Shown: in pieces, positions 26,001-33,241 of the stretch
Layout: every line of letters begins with the position of its first letter
Position numbering within the stretch: the stretch's first letter is position 1
Origin: Planctomycetota bacterium
Lineage (GTDB): Bacteria > Planctomycetota > Planctomycetia > Pirellulales > Lacipirellulaceae
Assembly (NCBI GenBank): GCA_029781135.1
Contig: JAKOXH010000017.1
Coordinates: 1 to 64,000, forward strand
DNA: 64,000 bases
Reading direction: 5' to 3'
Program-made: the position numbers and the translations under genes
Notes under the pieces: model-generated
The model's database searches: none
Told to the model about the DNA's origin: nothing
What the model saw: the letters and a program-made list of their open reading frames with translations, nothing else

Positions 26001-26224
26001 CTCCAGAACGACGGCACCTCGCAGTTGGTTTGTTCGAAAATGAGCTCGCCGTTTTCGCCTTTGATCTGCGAGCTGCGAACTTCCCAATCGACCGTCGAGA
26101 ACAGGTCCTCGATATCGGTGGGGCAGAATTGCGAATCAATTTTGAGCCGGCCGTGAAAACGCTTCACCGCGGATTGGTTGCCTTTGGAAACGGACGTGGT
26201 GGACTTAGTACGAGCGGTCGCCAT
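23078..26224 (-). CDS. nrdJ: Adenosylcobalamin-dependent (class II) ribonucleotide reductase
   Basis: A 1048-aa enzyme that reduces ribonucleotides to deoxyribonucleotides without oxygen. Motifs: FNSPVWFNVGL, GDPGVQYDTTINRWHTCPNS with a redox Cys, NPCSEYMFLDDTACNLAS with the N-C-E radical triad, PTGTISFMMDCDTTGIEPD, and a long variable linker before the zinc-like end CDNCGQ..CYLCYNCGSSMGC. GGAGGTGC precedes the ATG. A NrdR-box-like palindrome lies upstream at 26376-26391. No other nrd genes are in the window. Confidence 0.97.
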   Translation of the reverse strand: MATARTKSTTSVSKGNQSAVKRFHGRLKIDSQFCPTDIEDLFSTVDWEVRSSQIKGENGELIFEQTNCEVPSFWSQLATNVICSKYFYGEVGTPEREYSVKQLVHRVARTITDWGLEDGYFASAADGERFYRELAWLCLHQHGAFNSPVWFNVGLYHEYGVSGAKCNWRWDSQVEDVVQPENPYEFPQGSACFIQHVADNMEDIMELARSEAMLFKFGSGTGTDLSTLRSHREKLSGGGRPSGPLSFMRVYDQIAAVVKSGGKTRRAAKMQSIKVWHPDVMEFIECKWKEEQKARCLIEKGGYESNFNGEAYSSIMFQNANLSVRVTDDFMQAVERNEDWTTHWVTDTKQPGPTYPAREILDRMADCAWHCGDPGVQYDTTINRWHTCPNSGRINASNPCSEYMFLDDTACNLASINLMKFRKADGEFDAERFKAACRVFFIAQEILVDHASYPTPDIARNSHLFRPLGLGYSNLGSLLMSGGTPYDSDEARGVCGAITALLHGAANLTSTELAEAVGTFDCYDDNREPFLGVMQMHRNAVDDINAACPLYLQEAARRTWDDVLAAGRVHGFRNAQATVLAPTGTISFMMDCDTTGIEPDIALVKYKQLAGGGMLKIVNQTVPLALTTLGYDQPQIGSILAYIDEHDTIEGSPDVKEEHLNVFDCAFTPRNGRRSIAWQAHVLMMAAAQPFLSGAISKTVNMPRDTTTEDIAKAYFDGWKLGLKALAIYRDGSKESQPLATSSEGQRAAAAAAAIAKPRRERLEDTRQSITHKFSVSGHEGYITVGLYPDGRPGELFITMAKEGSTIGGLMDAFGTSVSMSLQYGVPLEDYVRKFSHMRFEPQGYTKNPDIKIAKSLIDYIFRWLGITFLPGYKEANQGVLRTEERAESSPTPAEDDAETQPAPVAAGKKPATGGRKESKAEGGRRKAEGSTTTVAPSPQPLALKPTPETGHRPQGSHPAPKNGHANGHAHANGSGPTNGGAAIGEINVALLARAGVMLKDAGPTTARSEQFAEFQSDAPACDNCGQITVRAGNCYLCYNCGSSMGCS

Positions 26225-26375
26225 CGCGGCACCTCCTGCGCGTTGTGAACGGGCATCCTACCTAATGTACATTTGTGCAGACATTCCACGGATCGACTGA
26301 TCCGGGGCCGCTGCACCAGATTTTGGGCCTCGAATGCCCAGAACCCGATAAAAATGGCAGCAAGCCATGCCGAAA

Positions 26376-26391
26376 CCACAATATATTGTAT
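26376..26391 (-). promoter_or_regulatory. NrdR-box-like operator upstream of nrdJ
   Basis: CCACAATATATTGTAT contains the full CWATATATWG core of the NrdR box within a 12-bp perfect palindrome (ACAATATATTGT). It lies about 155 bp before the nrdJ start. NrdR represses ribonucleotide reductase genes when dATP is high. Usually two boxes are paired; a convincing second copy was not found. Confidence 0.6.
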
Positions 26392-26962
26392 TCAATGCCC
26401 TTGCGAATACTACATGCTGCGGTTGGAGCGTTTGATGATACTCAGGCGGCGCGTTTCGTCAATGCGCGTCCTTGTGGTTTCCTAAGCTGCTGTCATACAA
26501 GGGGTTGTGGCCAATTTGCCGGTTTTGTGATGCTAGCATGAAGGCCGCGTGCAGATTCAAAAAGCCCGGAAAAACATGGCGGATGCGAGGGCTGAAGCGA
26601 TGCACGCTGTTGGAAATGCTCCGCGGCAAGATTTTTGAAAAAAGTTGCCGACGATCGGCGAAGCACACGGCCTGGGAGAACATGACGGGATAGATAGACA
26701 AAATGGGCGATACAATGGCGTGGCCTGTTGGTTATTCACAATACGCATTGGCGAAAATACGATCACTCAACGGACAGCCGGTTGCGCGGAAAAGTGTGCC
26801 AAGCCCACGGCTTGCCGTGGTCATGAAATTCACAGCACTGCATGGCCACGTCAACCGCCTCCGTGCCCACACCCCCGAAAACACCGCGGTCTTTTCCGCA
26901 CAAAGTATCTGAAATTGACCTGCAAATGAACTTTGTGGGGGCAGTTGTGTCTGCAGGACATC

Positions 26963-27763
26963 ATGGCAAAAGAAGCTGCAAACTATCGCTGGAACTCTTC
27001 CGAAGCGGCCGAAGCGTATGACCGGGCCGCGCCGGTGATTCACCCATGCTACGAGGTTGTGCAGAATGAGATTCTGAAGCTGCTACCGTTCGACGCGGAG
27101 GAGCCGTTCGAGCTGGTCGATTTGGGTGGCGGATCGGGCCGGCTGGCGGAACGCGTGTTGGAGCGGTTCGCCGGTGCGCGGATAACCGTGGTCGATCAAT
27201 CAGTGCCGTTCTTGGCGCTGGCCGAACGGCGGCTCGCGCGGTTTGCCCCGCGGGTGGCGATTATCGAGTGTCGGTTGCAGGATTGGGCTTCACGTGGCCC
27301 GGTCTCTCCGAGACCGGAAGATCGCATCTCGGCGAGACGCGGCCACGTGGATGTGATTGTCAGTACGTCGGCCATTCACCATTTGGAGCCAGCAGAGAAG
27401 CGGGCGCTGTATCGCGCGTGTTTCACGGCGCTCGCGCCGGGCGGTATGTTCATCAACGGCGACGAATTCCGCCCGGCCGACGATGCCGCATTCCTGGCAC
27501 TTCTCGAAGAGTGGTCGACCCACATGCGGGCGGCAATCGCCAATGGCGACATTCCCGAGTCATTCGCCAACACATTCGACCAATGGCACGACCGCAACAT
27601 CCGCCGCTTCGGCGACCCCAAAAAGAGCGGCGATGACTGCCTGGAAACGCTCGACGCGCAGATGAGCTACCTACGCGACATCGGCTTTCGCGATGTCGAA
27701 TGTCCGTGGGCGGCGAAGCTGTGGGGCGTGATTGTCGCCCGCAAATCTAGCCGTATTTCTTGA
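26963..27763 (+). CDS. Class I SAM-dependent methyltransferase
   Basis: A 266-aa protein with the methyltransferase fold: LVDLGGGSGRLAERVLERF (SAM-binding motif I), ITVVDQSVPFLALAERRLAR, VDVIVSTSAIHHL, and a later GGMFINGDEF. The substrate is unknown. A 60-bp palindromic element (27291-27350) is translated in frame as SRGPVSPRPEDRISARRGH between motif I and the VDVIVST strand. ATG 26963 is used instead of 26933. The last bases overlap the convergent downstream gene. Confidence 0.85.
   Translation: MAKEAANYRWNSSEAAEAYDRAAPVIHPCYEVVQNEILKLLPFDAEEPFELVDLGGGSGRLAERVLERFAGARITVVDQSVPFLALAERRLARFAPRVAIIECRLQDWASRGPVSPRPEDRISARRGHVDVIVSTSAIHHLEPAEKRALYRACFTALAPGGMFINGDEFRPADDAAFLALLEEWSTHMRAAIANGDIPESFANTFDQWHDRNIRRFGDPKKSGDDCLETLDAQMSYLRDIGFRDVECPWAAKLWGVIVARKSSRIS
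27291..27350. repeat. In-frame palindromic element in the methyltransferase
   Basis: Outer arms CACGTGGCC and GGCCACGTG, and an inner perfect hairpin GGTCTC-TCC-GAGACC. The element is 60 bp (a multiple of three), so it leaves the frame open. Confidence 0.7.
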
Positions 27764-28058
27764 CCGCCTTCTTGATGGCTGGCGCGGCTTTGGCCAGGTC
27801 GGCGGGTACCATCACCGGGTGAATGGCGACCGCCGCATTGAATGCCAGGAACCACGGCTCGCAAACCGCGGGGATTTGCGCGGTGTCCTCCAGATCGAGG
27901 AACAAGTAGCCCGTGCGCTGTCCTTGGTCGTCGGAAAAATAAGCGGCCTCGGGCTTCAAATCGGCCAAAATGGATTGAATCGTCGTCCCAAGCTTGCCGG
28001 CCTTGGCGGCCGCATTCCCCGTTTCGACGGGGATGTTCACTTTGAGCAGAATTCGCAT
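27747..28058 (-). CDS. Conserved hypothetical small alpha/beta protein
   Basis: A 103-aa protein: MRILLKVNIPVETGNAAAKA, LGTTIQSILADLKPEAAYFS, GYLFLDLEDTAQIPAVCEPW and a Lys-rich end. The pattern looks like a small dimeric ferredoxin-like fold, but no specific family was recognised. ATG 28058 is preferred because the longer frame has no conserved sequence. It is convergent with the methyltransferase and overlaps it by 17 bp. Confidence 0.7.
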   Translation of the reverse strand: MRILLKVNIPVETGNAAAKAGKLGTTIQSILADLKPEAAYFSDDQGQRTGYLFLDLEDTAQIPAVCEPWFLAFNAAVAIHPVMVPADLAKAAPAIKKAVKKYG

Positions 28059-28378
28059 AATCAGTGTCCTTAGCGAAATTTTGAAGGATGCGCACGAGTG
28101 TGCGGGCGGAACGAAGTATAACAGCATGGTCGCGTAACGCCAAAGCGACGGTAGGAAATTATGCCGCCCTGCCACGCGCCCTGCCGCGTCAGTAGTGGCA
28201 GCCGAGACAATGGAAAGTCGTGGAGTTTGAATTCTAAGCACCATCGTGCCAATTCAGTTCGGGCGGCAAATTGAAGCCAGCGTATTCGAGGTGCAATATG
28301 CGGCGGTGGCGTGAGCTGGTTGAACGGGCGGTATTCAAGATTCGACATCGCGCAACGTCGTTAGCACATGCTCAGAAG
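28059..28378. other. Intergenic region without a recognised feature
   Basis: No convincing gene, repeat or RNA could be identified here on either strand. Confidence 0.4.
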
Positions 28379-28813
28379 TTAACCAAAGACCTCGTCCGGA
28401 GTGGCTGATTGCCATCGGGTTCCCTTAAGCCTAAAGATCTCGAACTTTTCTTTGCGTCGCCACTCCACGAGGACGACGGCCTTTGCCCTATGATACCTTG
28501 CCACCCTTGCAAGACGAGCATTGTCTGCAGGTGTTGGTCTTGGCGCGGAGCCACCCTTCGTTTGAATGAGAATGATTTCAAAAAGGTCACCTCGCTTTTG
28601 ATTCGGGGCGACGCACCGATGAGCTTTGCGAATGGCGATCAGATCAACGATCCCACATGCCTCAGATTTGGTCGGCCCTCCGAATTCAACCAATCTCCAC
28701 TTGACACCGTTACGACTGTTCCGTGTGACGAGCCATTTCGCCATTGTACGTGCCCATTTCGCGGTGTGATGGGCTTTTTGGCCAGGACTCATGCTTTCAA
28801 CATTTTGTTTCAT
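28379..28813 (-). CDS. Hypothetical protein with a PD-(D/E)xK-like region
   Basis: A 144-aa protein from ATG 28813. SEACGIVDLIAIRKAHR followed by GDLFEIILIQTKGG gives a D-x(n)-Q-x-K pattern that resembles restriction-endonuclease-like folds. The rest is basic. The upstream part of the frame (28826-28855) is a GGCCTTTGCCCGTG hairpin repeat, so it was left out. A nuclease function is only a suggestion. Confidence 0.5.
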   Translation of the reverse strand: MKQNVESMSPGQKAHHTAKWARTMAKWLVTRNSRNGVKWRLVEFGGPTKSEACGIVDLIAIRKAHRCVAPNQKRGDLFEIILIQTKGGSAPRPTPADNARLARVARYHRAKAVVLVEWRRKEKFEIFRLKGTRWQSATPDEVFG

Positions 28814-28972
28814 AGTTTTCAGCGGGTGCCACGGGCCTTTGCCCGTGTTCCGCATGCCTGGGCCTTGCGGTCAAATTCCTGTGTTTAGTTTCCAGCAAAC
28901 AGTGGTTCAACGCAAGCTCTTGCCGAGTCAACCGATTTGCAATGCATCTCAGCAAGTCATCTTTTCATGCGA

Positions 28973-29064
28973 TGCCGTAGCCACCGTCGCCAGACGGTGG
29001 AATCGCCACTATCGAATAATCCACTCACTGGTAATCCACGCTCTGGCGAGCGTGGCTACGGTAG
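28973..29064. repeat. CCACCGTCGCCAGACGGTGG palindromic element
   Basis: The left part GTAGCCACCGTCGCCAGACG and the right part CTCTGGCGAGCGTGGCTACG are imperfect inverted copies around a 40-bp middle. A relative is at 43090-43163. Confidence 0.75.
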
Positions 29065-29085
29065 CGGCACCGCAGCGCACTATTC

Positions 29086-30057
29086 CTATTGATGATTCAA
29101 CAGTGCAACTTGCTCCTGCGTAAGCTCTATTCGGCCAATGACATTCTCATCCCAGTGAGGCCCGCGGGCCGCGCCGACGAAGAGCGTAGCAGCGCCCGTT
29201 TGCGGATGCAGGAAGAGGAAGGGCGTGACGTGGCCGTAGCGATCGAGGTCGGTGCCGGTGGTCGGAACGAGCAGGCCTTTCGCGGTCCAAGTAAGGCCGT
29301 CGGGGCTGGTGGCGAGTTGGGTGCCGGCGCCGCTTTCGTAGAGCAGGGCGTAGCCGCCGCGCGTGCGGGCGACATGGATGCCGCCAGCATCGTGCGTGAA
29401 GACGGGCTCGGTGCGCGGGCGGGTCCAATGGAGGCCGTCATGCGATTCGGCATAGCCGACGGCCCGCGATGAAGTCGGCGAGATAGGAACATTCTTGGCC
29501 GGCGCGCCTGGCTGCAAATCCTTCCGGCCATCGTACCACATGTGAAACAGACCGTTCTCGACAAGCACGCTCGGCCGACCGACGAGGAGCGAATCCCACT
29601 GGCCGTGCTCCGAGGGCTTGAGCACGACGCCGCGTTGGGTCCACGTGAGGCCATCGGCCGAAGTCGCGAGGCAGATATCGTCGCGGATATCGGCAACGGC
29701 CCGCGTGTAGTACATGTGATAAGTGCCATCGACTTGGACGACACTGGGGTCGTTCACGTGATTGGCCGACTTGTCTTCGAGCACCACGCCACGCTGTTGC
29801 CACGTTTTACCATCTTCCGATTCGGCGAGTTGAATGCGGTCATGGCCGTCGCGCCCTTGGCCGCCAAACCACATCCGGTAGCGGCCGCCGTCGAAGTGCA
29901 CGTCCGGCGCATAAATATTGCCGCGACCATGCGGAGCGGATTGGAATTCACCGGCGGGGAAGAGAGCAATGGTCAGGCCATTTGGCGATTCGGCAACAAC
30001 CGCTCGTGAGCCGGTGAAAACGCACAAGTAAAAGAGTAGCCGATGAAATGCACGCAT
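29086..30057 (-). CDS. Secreted beta-propeller glycosidase-like protein
   Basis: A 323-aa protein with a signal peptide (FHRLLFYLCVFTGSRAVVAE). Repeated blades include IYAPDVHFDGGRYRMWFGGQ, IQLAESEDGKTWQQRG, NDPSVVQVDGTYHMYYTR and GYAESHDGLHWTRPR. This is the five-bladed propeller layout of GH43/GH32-like enzymes, with Asp residues at blade starts. The substrate is unknown. ATG 30057 is preferred; 30078 overlaps the upstream gene stop. Confidence 0.75.
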   Translation of the reverse strand: MRAFHRLLFYLCVFTGSRAVVAESPNGLTIALFPAGEFQSAPHGRGNIYAPDVHFDGGRYRMWFGGQGRDGHDRIQLAESEDGKTWQQRGVVLEDKSANHVNDPSVVQVDGTYHMYYTRAVADIRDDICLATSADGLTWTQRGVVLKPSEHGQWDSLLVGRPSVLVENGLFHMWYDGRKDLQPGAPAKNVPISPTSSRAVGYAESHDGLHWTRPRTEPVFTHDAGGIHVARTRGGYALLYESGAGTQLATSPDGLTWTAKGLLVPTTGTDLDRYGHVTPFLFLHPQTGAATLFVGAARGPHWDENVIGRIELTQEQVALLNHQ

Positions 30058-30074
30058 ACCAAGATCACAACGAC

Positions 30075-30890
30075 TCATTGTGAAGACCCCCTCTTTCTGC
30101 GATGTTGCCGTTTTGCCAGCTTCCGCAAGACGTCGATCCCCCGCGCCTCCAGATGTTCGAAGTCCGGTCGTTCCATGATGGGGGCAATGAATGCCCCGCG
30201 TTCATCTCCGATCGTATCGCTCAGTTTTCCAACGACGCGCGCAATGATTGCATCCCATTCGCGCAAGGAGCGCAGCAGTCGATCAACATCGCGATGCCTG
30301 GCGTAGCCCGAATCGTCGCGAATGCGCGCTTTCACGCCCACTTGTTGGAGCTCGTCGAGTAGTTCAATGAGCGATAGATGAGCTTTGAGGAAGTTTGCTT
30401 CGCCGCCGAGCTTCGGATTGCCGGCGTATTGCGTCTTGCAGAATGAATGCCACGAATAATAGCCCCGTCGCCGCGTCGGGAACTCGATGGGGTCGCCCTG
30501 GCCACAGAGTCGGCCATGTTCCGCACCATCCGGAGCACGTTCAATGACGTCTTCCCGATGCACGACCACCGGTGGATGACTGGCCAAGCCAATCGAGGCG
30601 GTCTCGGCGCCACGGACATAGACTTGGAAGAATACGGCATGCAGTGCCGGAACGTTTACCATTTCCTCGAGTCCGTCGGCGCGTTTGCGAGTCAGGTACA
30701 AATCGCCTCTTCGGAAGCGGTCCTCGTAAGGTTCGTAATGCGATTCGCCGTCGGGCGGGTCTTGCTCATAGATCTCAGAAACTTCGTCGAAGGGGAGTTT
30801 ACTAGCTAAAGTGCGAAACTTCGCGATCATGCGCCGCGCCGACGTGAAGTCGGCCCGCGTCTTCCAATCGTAGTAAAGCGTCAGTCCCAA
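30075..30890 (-). CDS. Conserved hypothetical protein
   Basis: A 271-aa protein starting TTG at 30890 with MGLTLYYDWKTRADF and ending in a basic tail (AKRQHRRKRGSSQ). The middle includes RRGYYSWHSFCKTQYAGNPK and AHLSLIELLDELQQVGVKA. It resembles uncharacterised proteins of planctomycetes; no domain was recognised. A 37-aa open frame (30881-30994) ends inside its start, which hints at coupling. Confidence 0.65.
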   Translation of the reverse strand: MGLTLYYDWKTRADFTSARRMIAKFRTLASKLPFDEVSEIYEQDPPDGESHYEPYEDRFRRGDLYLTRKRADGLEEMVNVPALHAVFFQVYVRGAETASIGLASHPPVVVHREDVIERAPDGAEHGRLCGQGDPIEFPTRRRGYYSWHSFCKTQYAGNPKLGGEANFLKAHLSLIELLDELQQVGVKARIRDDSGYARHRDVDRLLRSLREWDAIIARVVGKLSDTIGDERGAFIAPIMERPDFEHLEARGIDVLRKLAKRQHRRKRGSSQ

Positions 30891-30994
30891 TTATTTTCCC
30901 TTGGCAAAGAGTGATTTGATGGCAACAGCACTCCGCGCAGGAGGTTGTCGTGAAAACTCAACGTCTCGAAATCCTGCTCGGTGAATGTTTGCAT
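30881..30994 (-). CDS. Very short open frame upstream of the 271-aa gene
   Basis: A 37-aa frame from ATG 30994: MQTFTEQDFETLSFHDNLLR and a short end. It overlaps the TTG start of the next gene by 10 bp. The SFHD motif looks like the beginning of a longer family, so this may be a truncated gene or a leader peptide. There is no clear ribosome site. Confidence 0.35.
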   Translation of the reverse strand: MQTFTEQDFETLSFHDNLLRGVLLPSNHSLPRENNWD

Positions 30995-31054
30995 TAGTAA
31001 GAGAGGCATTCAAAAAGCCAGAAATTCGTTGACGACACGTGATGTATGATCTCC

Positions 31055-31240
31055 TCACGGCTCCGGAACCCCAAGTTGCCGGCAGATGGCGCGAGCGGTG
31101 TAGTCGTTGATCTCGCGGTGTCTTGGTATGGCGGTTTGTTGTTCATTAGCCGGATTTGCCCAAACTGAGTGGCTACGCCCTTCGCGCAGGAGTTCGCAAC
31201 CATGCCGGCGTAAGTGCTTGATGAGGTCCTTTCGCTTCAC
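31055..31240 (-). CDS. hicA: HicA-family mRNA interferase toxin (second hicBA)
   Basis: A 61-aa protein: MKRKDLIKHLRRHGCELLRE, then GRSHSVWANP with the catalytic His, and PRHREINDYTARAICRQLGV. It matches the HicA toxin fold. It overlaps the antitoxin by four bases (ATGA), with the antitoxin gene first. Confidence 0.88.
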   Translation of the reverse strand: MKRKDLIKHLRRHGCELLREGRSHSVWANPANEQQTAIPRHREINDYTARAICRQLGVPEP

Positions 31241-31524
31241 GACGCGATCTCTCCGGCGGGAACTTGGTCGACTTCGCTGCTCGCGCTGAGGTGCAAATAG
31301 ATCGGTTCCTCGAAATCCATTTCAGGATCGCTCGCCTGCGGATTCGGGGTTGGCAGCGATTGGCCGAGTTCCAAACGCGTTTCAGCCACGTCGAGCAAGG
31401 CCGCTGCAAGTAGTCGGCGGGCTTCCGTGAGAGTATCGGCACAGGAAATGGCGGCCGGAAAATCGACGACCTGCGCATGAACGCCCCCGTCAACAAATTT
31501 GTAACCTGCTTTGTATCGCAACAT
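31237..31524 (-). CDS. hicB: HicB-family antitoxin (second hicBA)
   Basis: A 95-aa protein: YKAGYKFVDGGVHAQVVDFP and AAISCADTLTEARRLLAAAL correspond to the HicB fold (Y...GG.HAQVpdfPA). A Pro/acidic tail follows. It is the first gene of the pair; the MITE-like element at 31562-31656 is upstream. Confidence 0.82.
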   Translation of the reverse strand: MLRYKAGYKFVDGGVHAQVVDFPAAISCADTLTEARRLLAAALLDVAETRLELGQSLPTPNPQASDPEMDFEEPIYLHLSASSEVDQVPAGEIAS

Positions 31525-31561
31525 AGGATACCCCTTACATAATCACGCCGCTGGATTGAGA

Positions 31562-31656
31562 GCTTATCCCAGAACCGTCGGGGACTGTCCCAATTTTGCG
31601 GAGTCCGCGGAACAAAATGGGACTGTCCCCTTCTCCGAGACGGTTCTGGGATAAGC
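31562..31656. mobile_element. MITE-like element with 18-bp terminal inverted repeats
   Basis: Perfect 18-bp ends GCTTATCCCAGAACCGTC and GACGGTTCTGGGATAAGC at 31562-31579 and 31639-31656 enclose a second inverted repeat: GGGGACTGTCCC and GGGACTGTCCCC around CAATTTTG/CAAAATG. The inner core is the same motif as in the cas1 insertion. No transposase lies in the 95 bp. Target duplication was not seen clearly. Confidence 0.75.
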
Positions 31657-31767
31657 ACTAAGTATATCGTGCCATGGCTAGCACACCAAACCTCGCCGCA
31701 TTCGCTTGGCAAAGGCTGTGCGAGGCCCCCTCTGACATGCGTAAAGCCAGCTGGAATCATCGCCTCT

Positions 31768-31969
31768 TCAGCCGCGAGCGGACGGCAGGTGGCGGCCCGT
31801 TTGTTGGAACTGGTCGCTGACTCCTTGAACGACCGGCTCCAATTCTTTGTATACCGCGACGGGATCGTCGCCATGAATTCCCGTGATTAGATCGGGGCAC
31901 TCGCCAACGTAGACCTGGTCTTCGTCGCTCCACTCGACCCAGCGATGGTATTGGTCAACGGGGCTTCAT
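31768..31969 (-). pseudogene. Frameshifted HicB-like antitoxin
   Basis: The minus strand frame QYHRWVEWSDEDQVYVGECP, ...DLITGIHGDDPVAVYKEL, ...RHLPSARG then stop is the HicB-like pattern. No start codon is in frame, but ATG 31969 (MKP) would be in frame if the CCCC run were one base shorter. It is therefore probably a broken gene, or a sequencing error, with no toxin next to it. Confidence 0.55.
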
Positions 31970-32036
31970 TGCTTAGCTGTTTTGGGGTGGTGCGACTGTC
32001 ACATGGCCTTACCACGGCGGTCGTTCACGGAACCTT

Positions 32037-32386
32037 TCATGTGAGTTCCAGCGCCGTCCTCAAGCACTCCTTTAACGTGCGTTTCATTTCCGGCGATAGT
32101 GTCCCGAGTACCTTTTCGACGTTGTCCGTATACACGGTGACGAGCACCCAGCACGAAACGACCGAGTCGCGCACCAAGCCGGTCGCCTGGCCATCGGGCG
32201 TGCTGGAGTCGATGAACAAGCAAGCCGCGTCGCTTGCCAACGAAAGGTTCTTCGTTACCTCGGCAACAACGATCGTGGAAACGACGCCGGCGTACGCATC
32301 CGACTGCACGACTACCGCTGGTCGCTTCTTTCCTCGCAACCCGAGGGATGCGGAAAACGCACCAGGATGACATCTCCCCAGTTCAT
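32037..32386 (-). pseudogene. MazF-like toxin with a frameshift near the start
   Basis: ATG 32386 begins MNWGDVILVRFPHPSG and then runs into a stop. Adding one base (around 32342) gives GKKRPAVVVQSDAYAGVVST, ...ECLRTALEL, the rest of a MazF/PemK RNase. The start overlaps the antitoxin stop (ATGA). So the toxin is broken by a one-base deletion, unless the assembly is wrong. Confidence 0.7.
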
Positions 32387-32637
32387 TCGCGATCGTTCGG
32401 AGCGTCGTATTCGTCCCAATCGGAACGCTCACCCACTTCCCACGCCAGGGCCTGAAGTTCCTCGCGAGTCCAAGGGGTGTCGTCGTATGGCCGTTCCTTA
32501 AGCCGCTCGTACTCTTCGACAGACAGCAGAATGAACGTCTCGTTGGTGCTCGGATTCATCACGCGCGGCGGAATGGCTGCCGGCTGCTCAAGTTCCTTCA
32601 GCTGTTGATCGGTCAGCAAAATCATCGACGTCCCCAT
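32383..32637 (-). CDS. Antitoxin of the broken MazF-like pair
   Basis: An 84-aa protein from ATG 32637 (Met2 of the longest frame); an ATG at 32625 is also possible. It has PPRVMNPSTNETFILLSVEE and WTREELQALAWEVGERSDWD. Its middle is like short antitoxins found with MazF-type genes. TATAAT at 32644-32649 on the minus strand lies just upstream, so the transcript may start only a few bases before the ATG. The downstream toxin is frameshifted. Confidence 0.7.
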   Translation of the reverse strand: MGTSMILLTDQQLKELEQPAAIPPRVMNPSTNETFILLSVEEYERLKERPYDDTPWTREELQALAWEVGERSDWDEYDAPNDRE

Positions 32638-32654
32638 CAACAGTATTATAGCAA

Positions 32655-32966
32655 CTACACGCTAATTTTGCCGATGCGTACGCGGGTGAAGATGTGGCGT
32701 TCGCCCGTCTTGCGCCGGAAGTTCTTGCGACGACGCATTTTTTGAATGACGAGCTTTTCGCCTTTTTCCGGGCCGAGCACTTCGGCGGCGACGCTGGCGC
32801 CGGCCACCAGCGGCGTGCCCAGGTTGGCATCGCCGGCCCCGCCCACGGCGAGGACCGAATCGAACGTCACCGTGCCACCGGCCGGCACGTCGCGATAGTT
32901 AACGACCAGTTCCTGGCCCTCTTCGACTTTGTATTGATGGCCGCCGTCGTTGATGATTGCGTACAT
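32655..32966 (-). CDS. rplU: 50S ribosomal protein L21
   Basis: A 103-aa protein: MYAIINDGGHQYKVEEGQEL, VTFDSVLAVGG, AAEVLGPEKGEKLVIQKMRR, RKNFRRKTGERHIFTRVRIG. It binds 23S rRNA in the large subunit. In most bacteria it is followed by rpmA (L27); here the next gene downstream is a toxin-antitoxin pair, so the usual operon is split or interrupted. Confidence 0.97.
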   Translation of the reverse strand: MYAIINDGGHQYKVEEGQELVVNYRDVPAGGTVTFDSVLAVGGAGDANLGTPLVAGASVAAEVLGPEKGEKLVIQKMRRRKNFRRKTGERHIFTRVRIGKISV

Positions 32967-32997
32967 GGCTTTGCTCGTAATTCAGTTGGGTAATTTG

Positions 32998-33170
32998 TCT
33001 CACGCCGAGACGCGGAGGACACGGAGGTAACAAATGCAAAATGCAAAATCAGCAAATGCAAAATGCAAAATGAAGAATTTGTTGAGTCCATTTTTCATTT
33101 TGCATTGTATATTTTGCATTTTTCATTTTTCTCCTCCTTTGCGTTCTCCGCGCCTCTGCATGAGGCAGTA
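32998..33170. repeat. Nested inverted repeat, ATGCAAAATGC type
   Basis: Outer arms TCTCACGCCGAGACGCGGAG and TCCGCGCCTCTGCATGAG; inner arms built from AAAATGCAAAATGC copies and their mirror. It lies directly upstream of rplU. Confidence 0.75.
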
Positions 33171-33241
33171 AAGATTCATTTGTAAATGGCCGAATTCTCG
33201 CGAATTCAGCCACGACGAATATGAAGTAAATATCCAGCGGA

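Noticed and set aside
24182-26248. A 688-codon plus-strand open frame opposite nrdJ
   Set aside because: A mirror of the long, GC-rich nrdJ gene; no domain, no ribosome site.
26225-26480. Cobalamin riboswitch upstream of nrdJ
   Set aside because: The B12-box and core stems could not be found on the minus strand; only the NrdR-like palindrome stands out.
32998-33170. CRISPR-like array of ATGCAAAATGC
   Set aside because: Copies are inverted and directly nested, with no regular spacers; it is a fold-back repeat.
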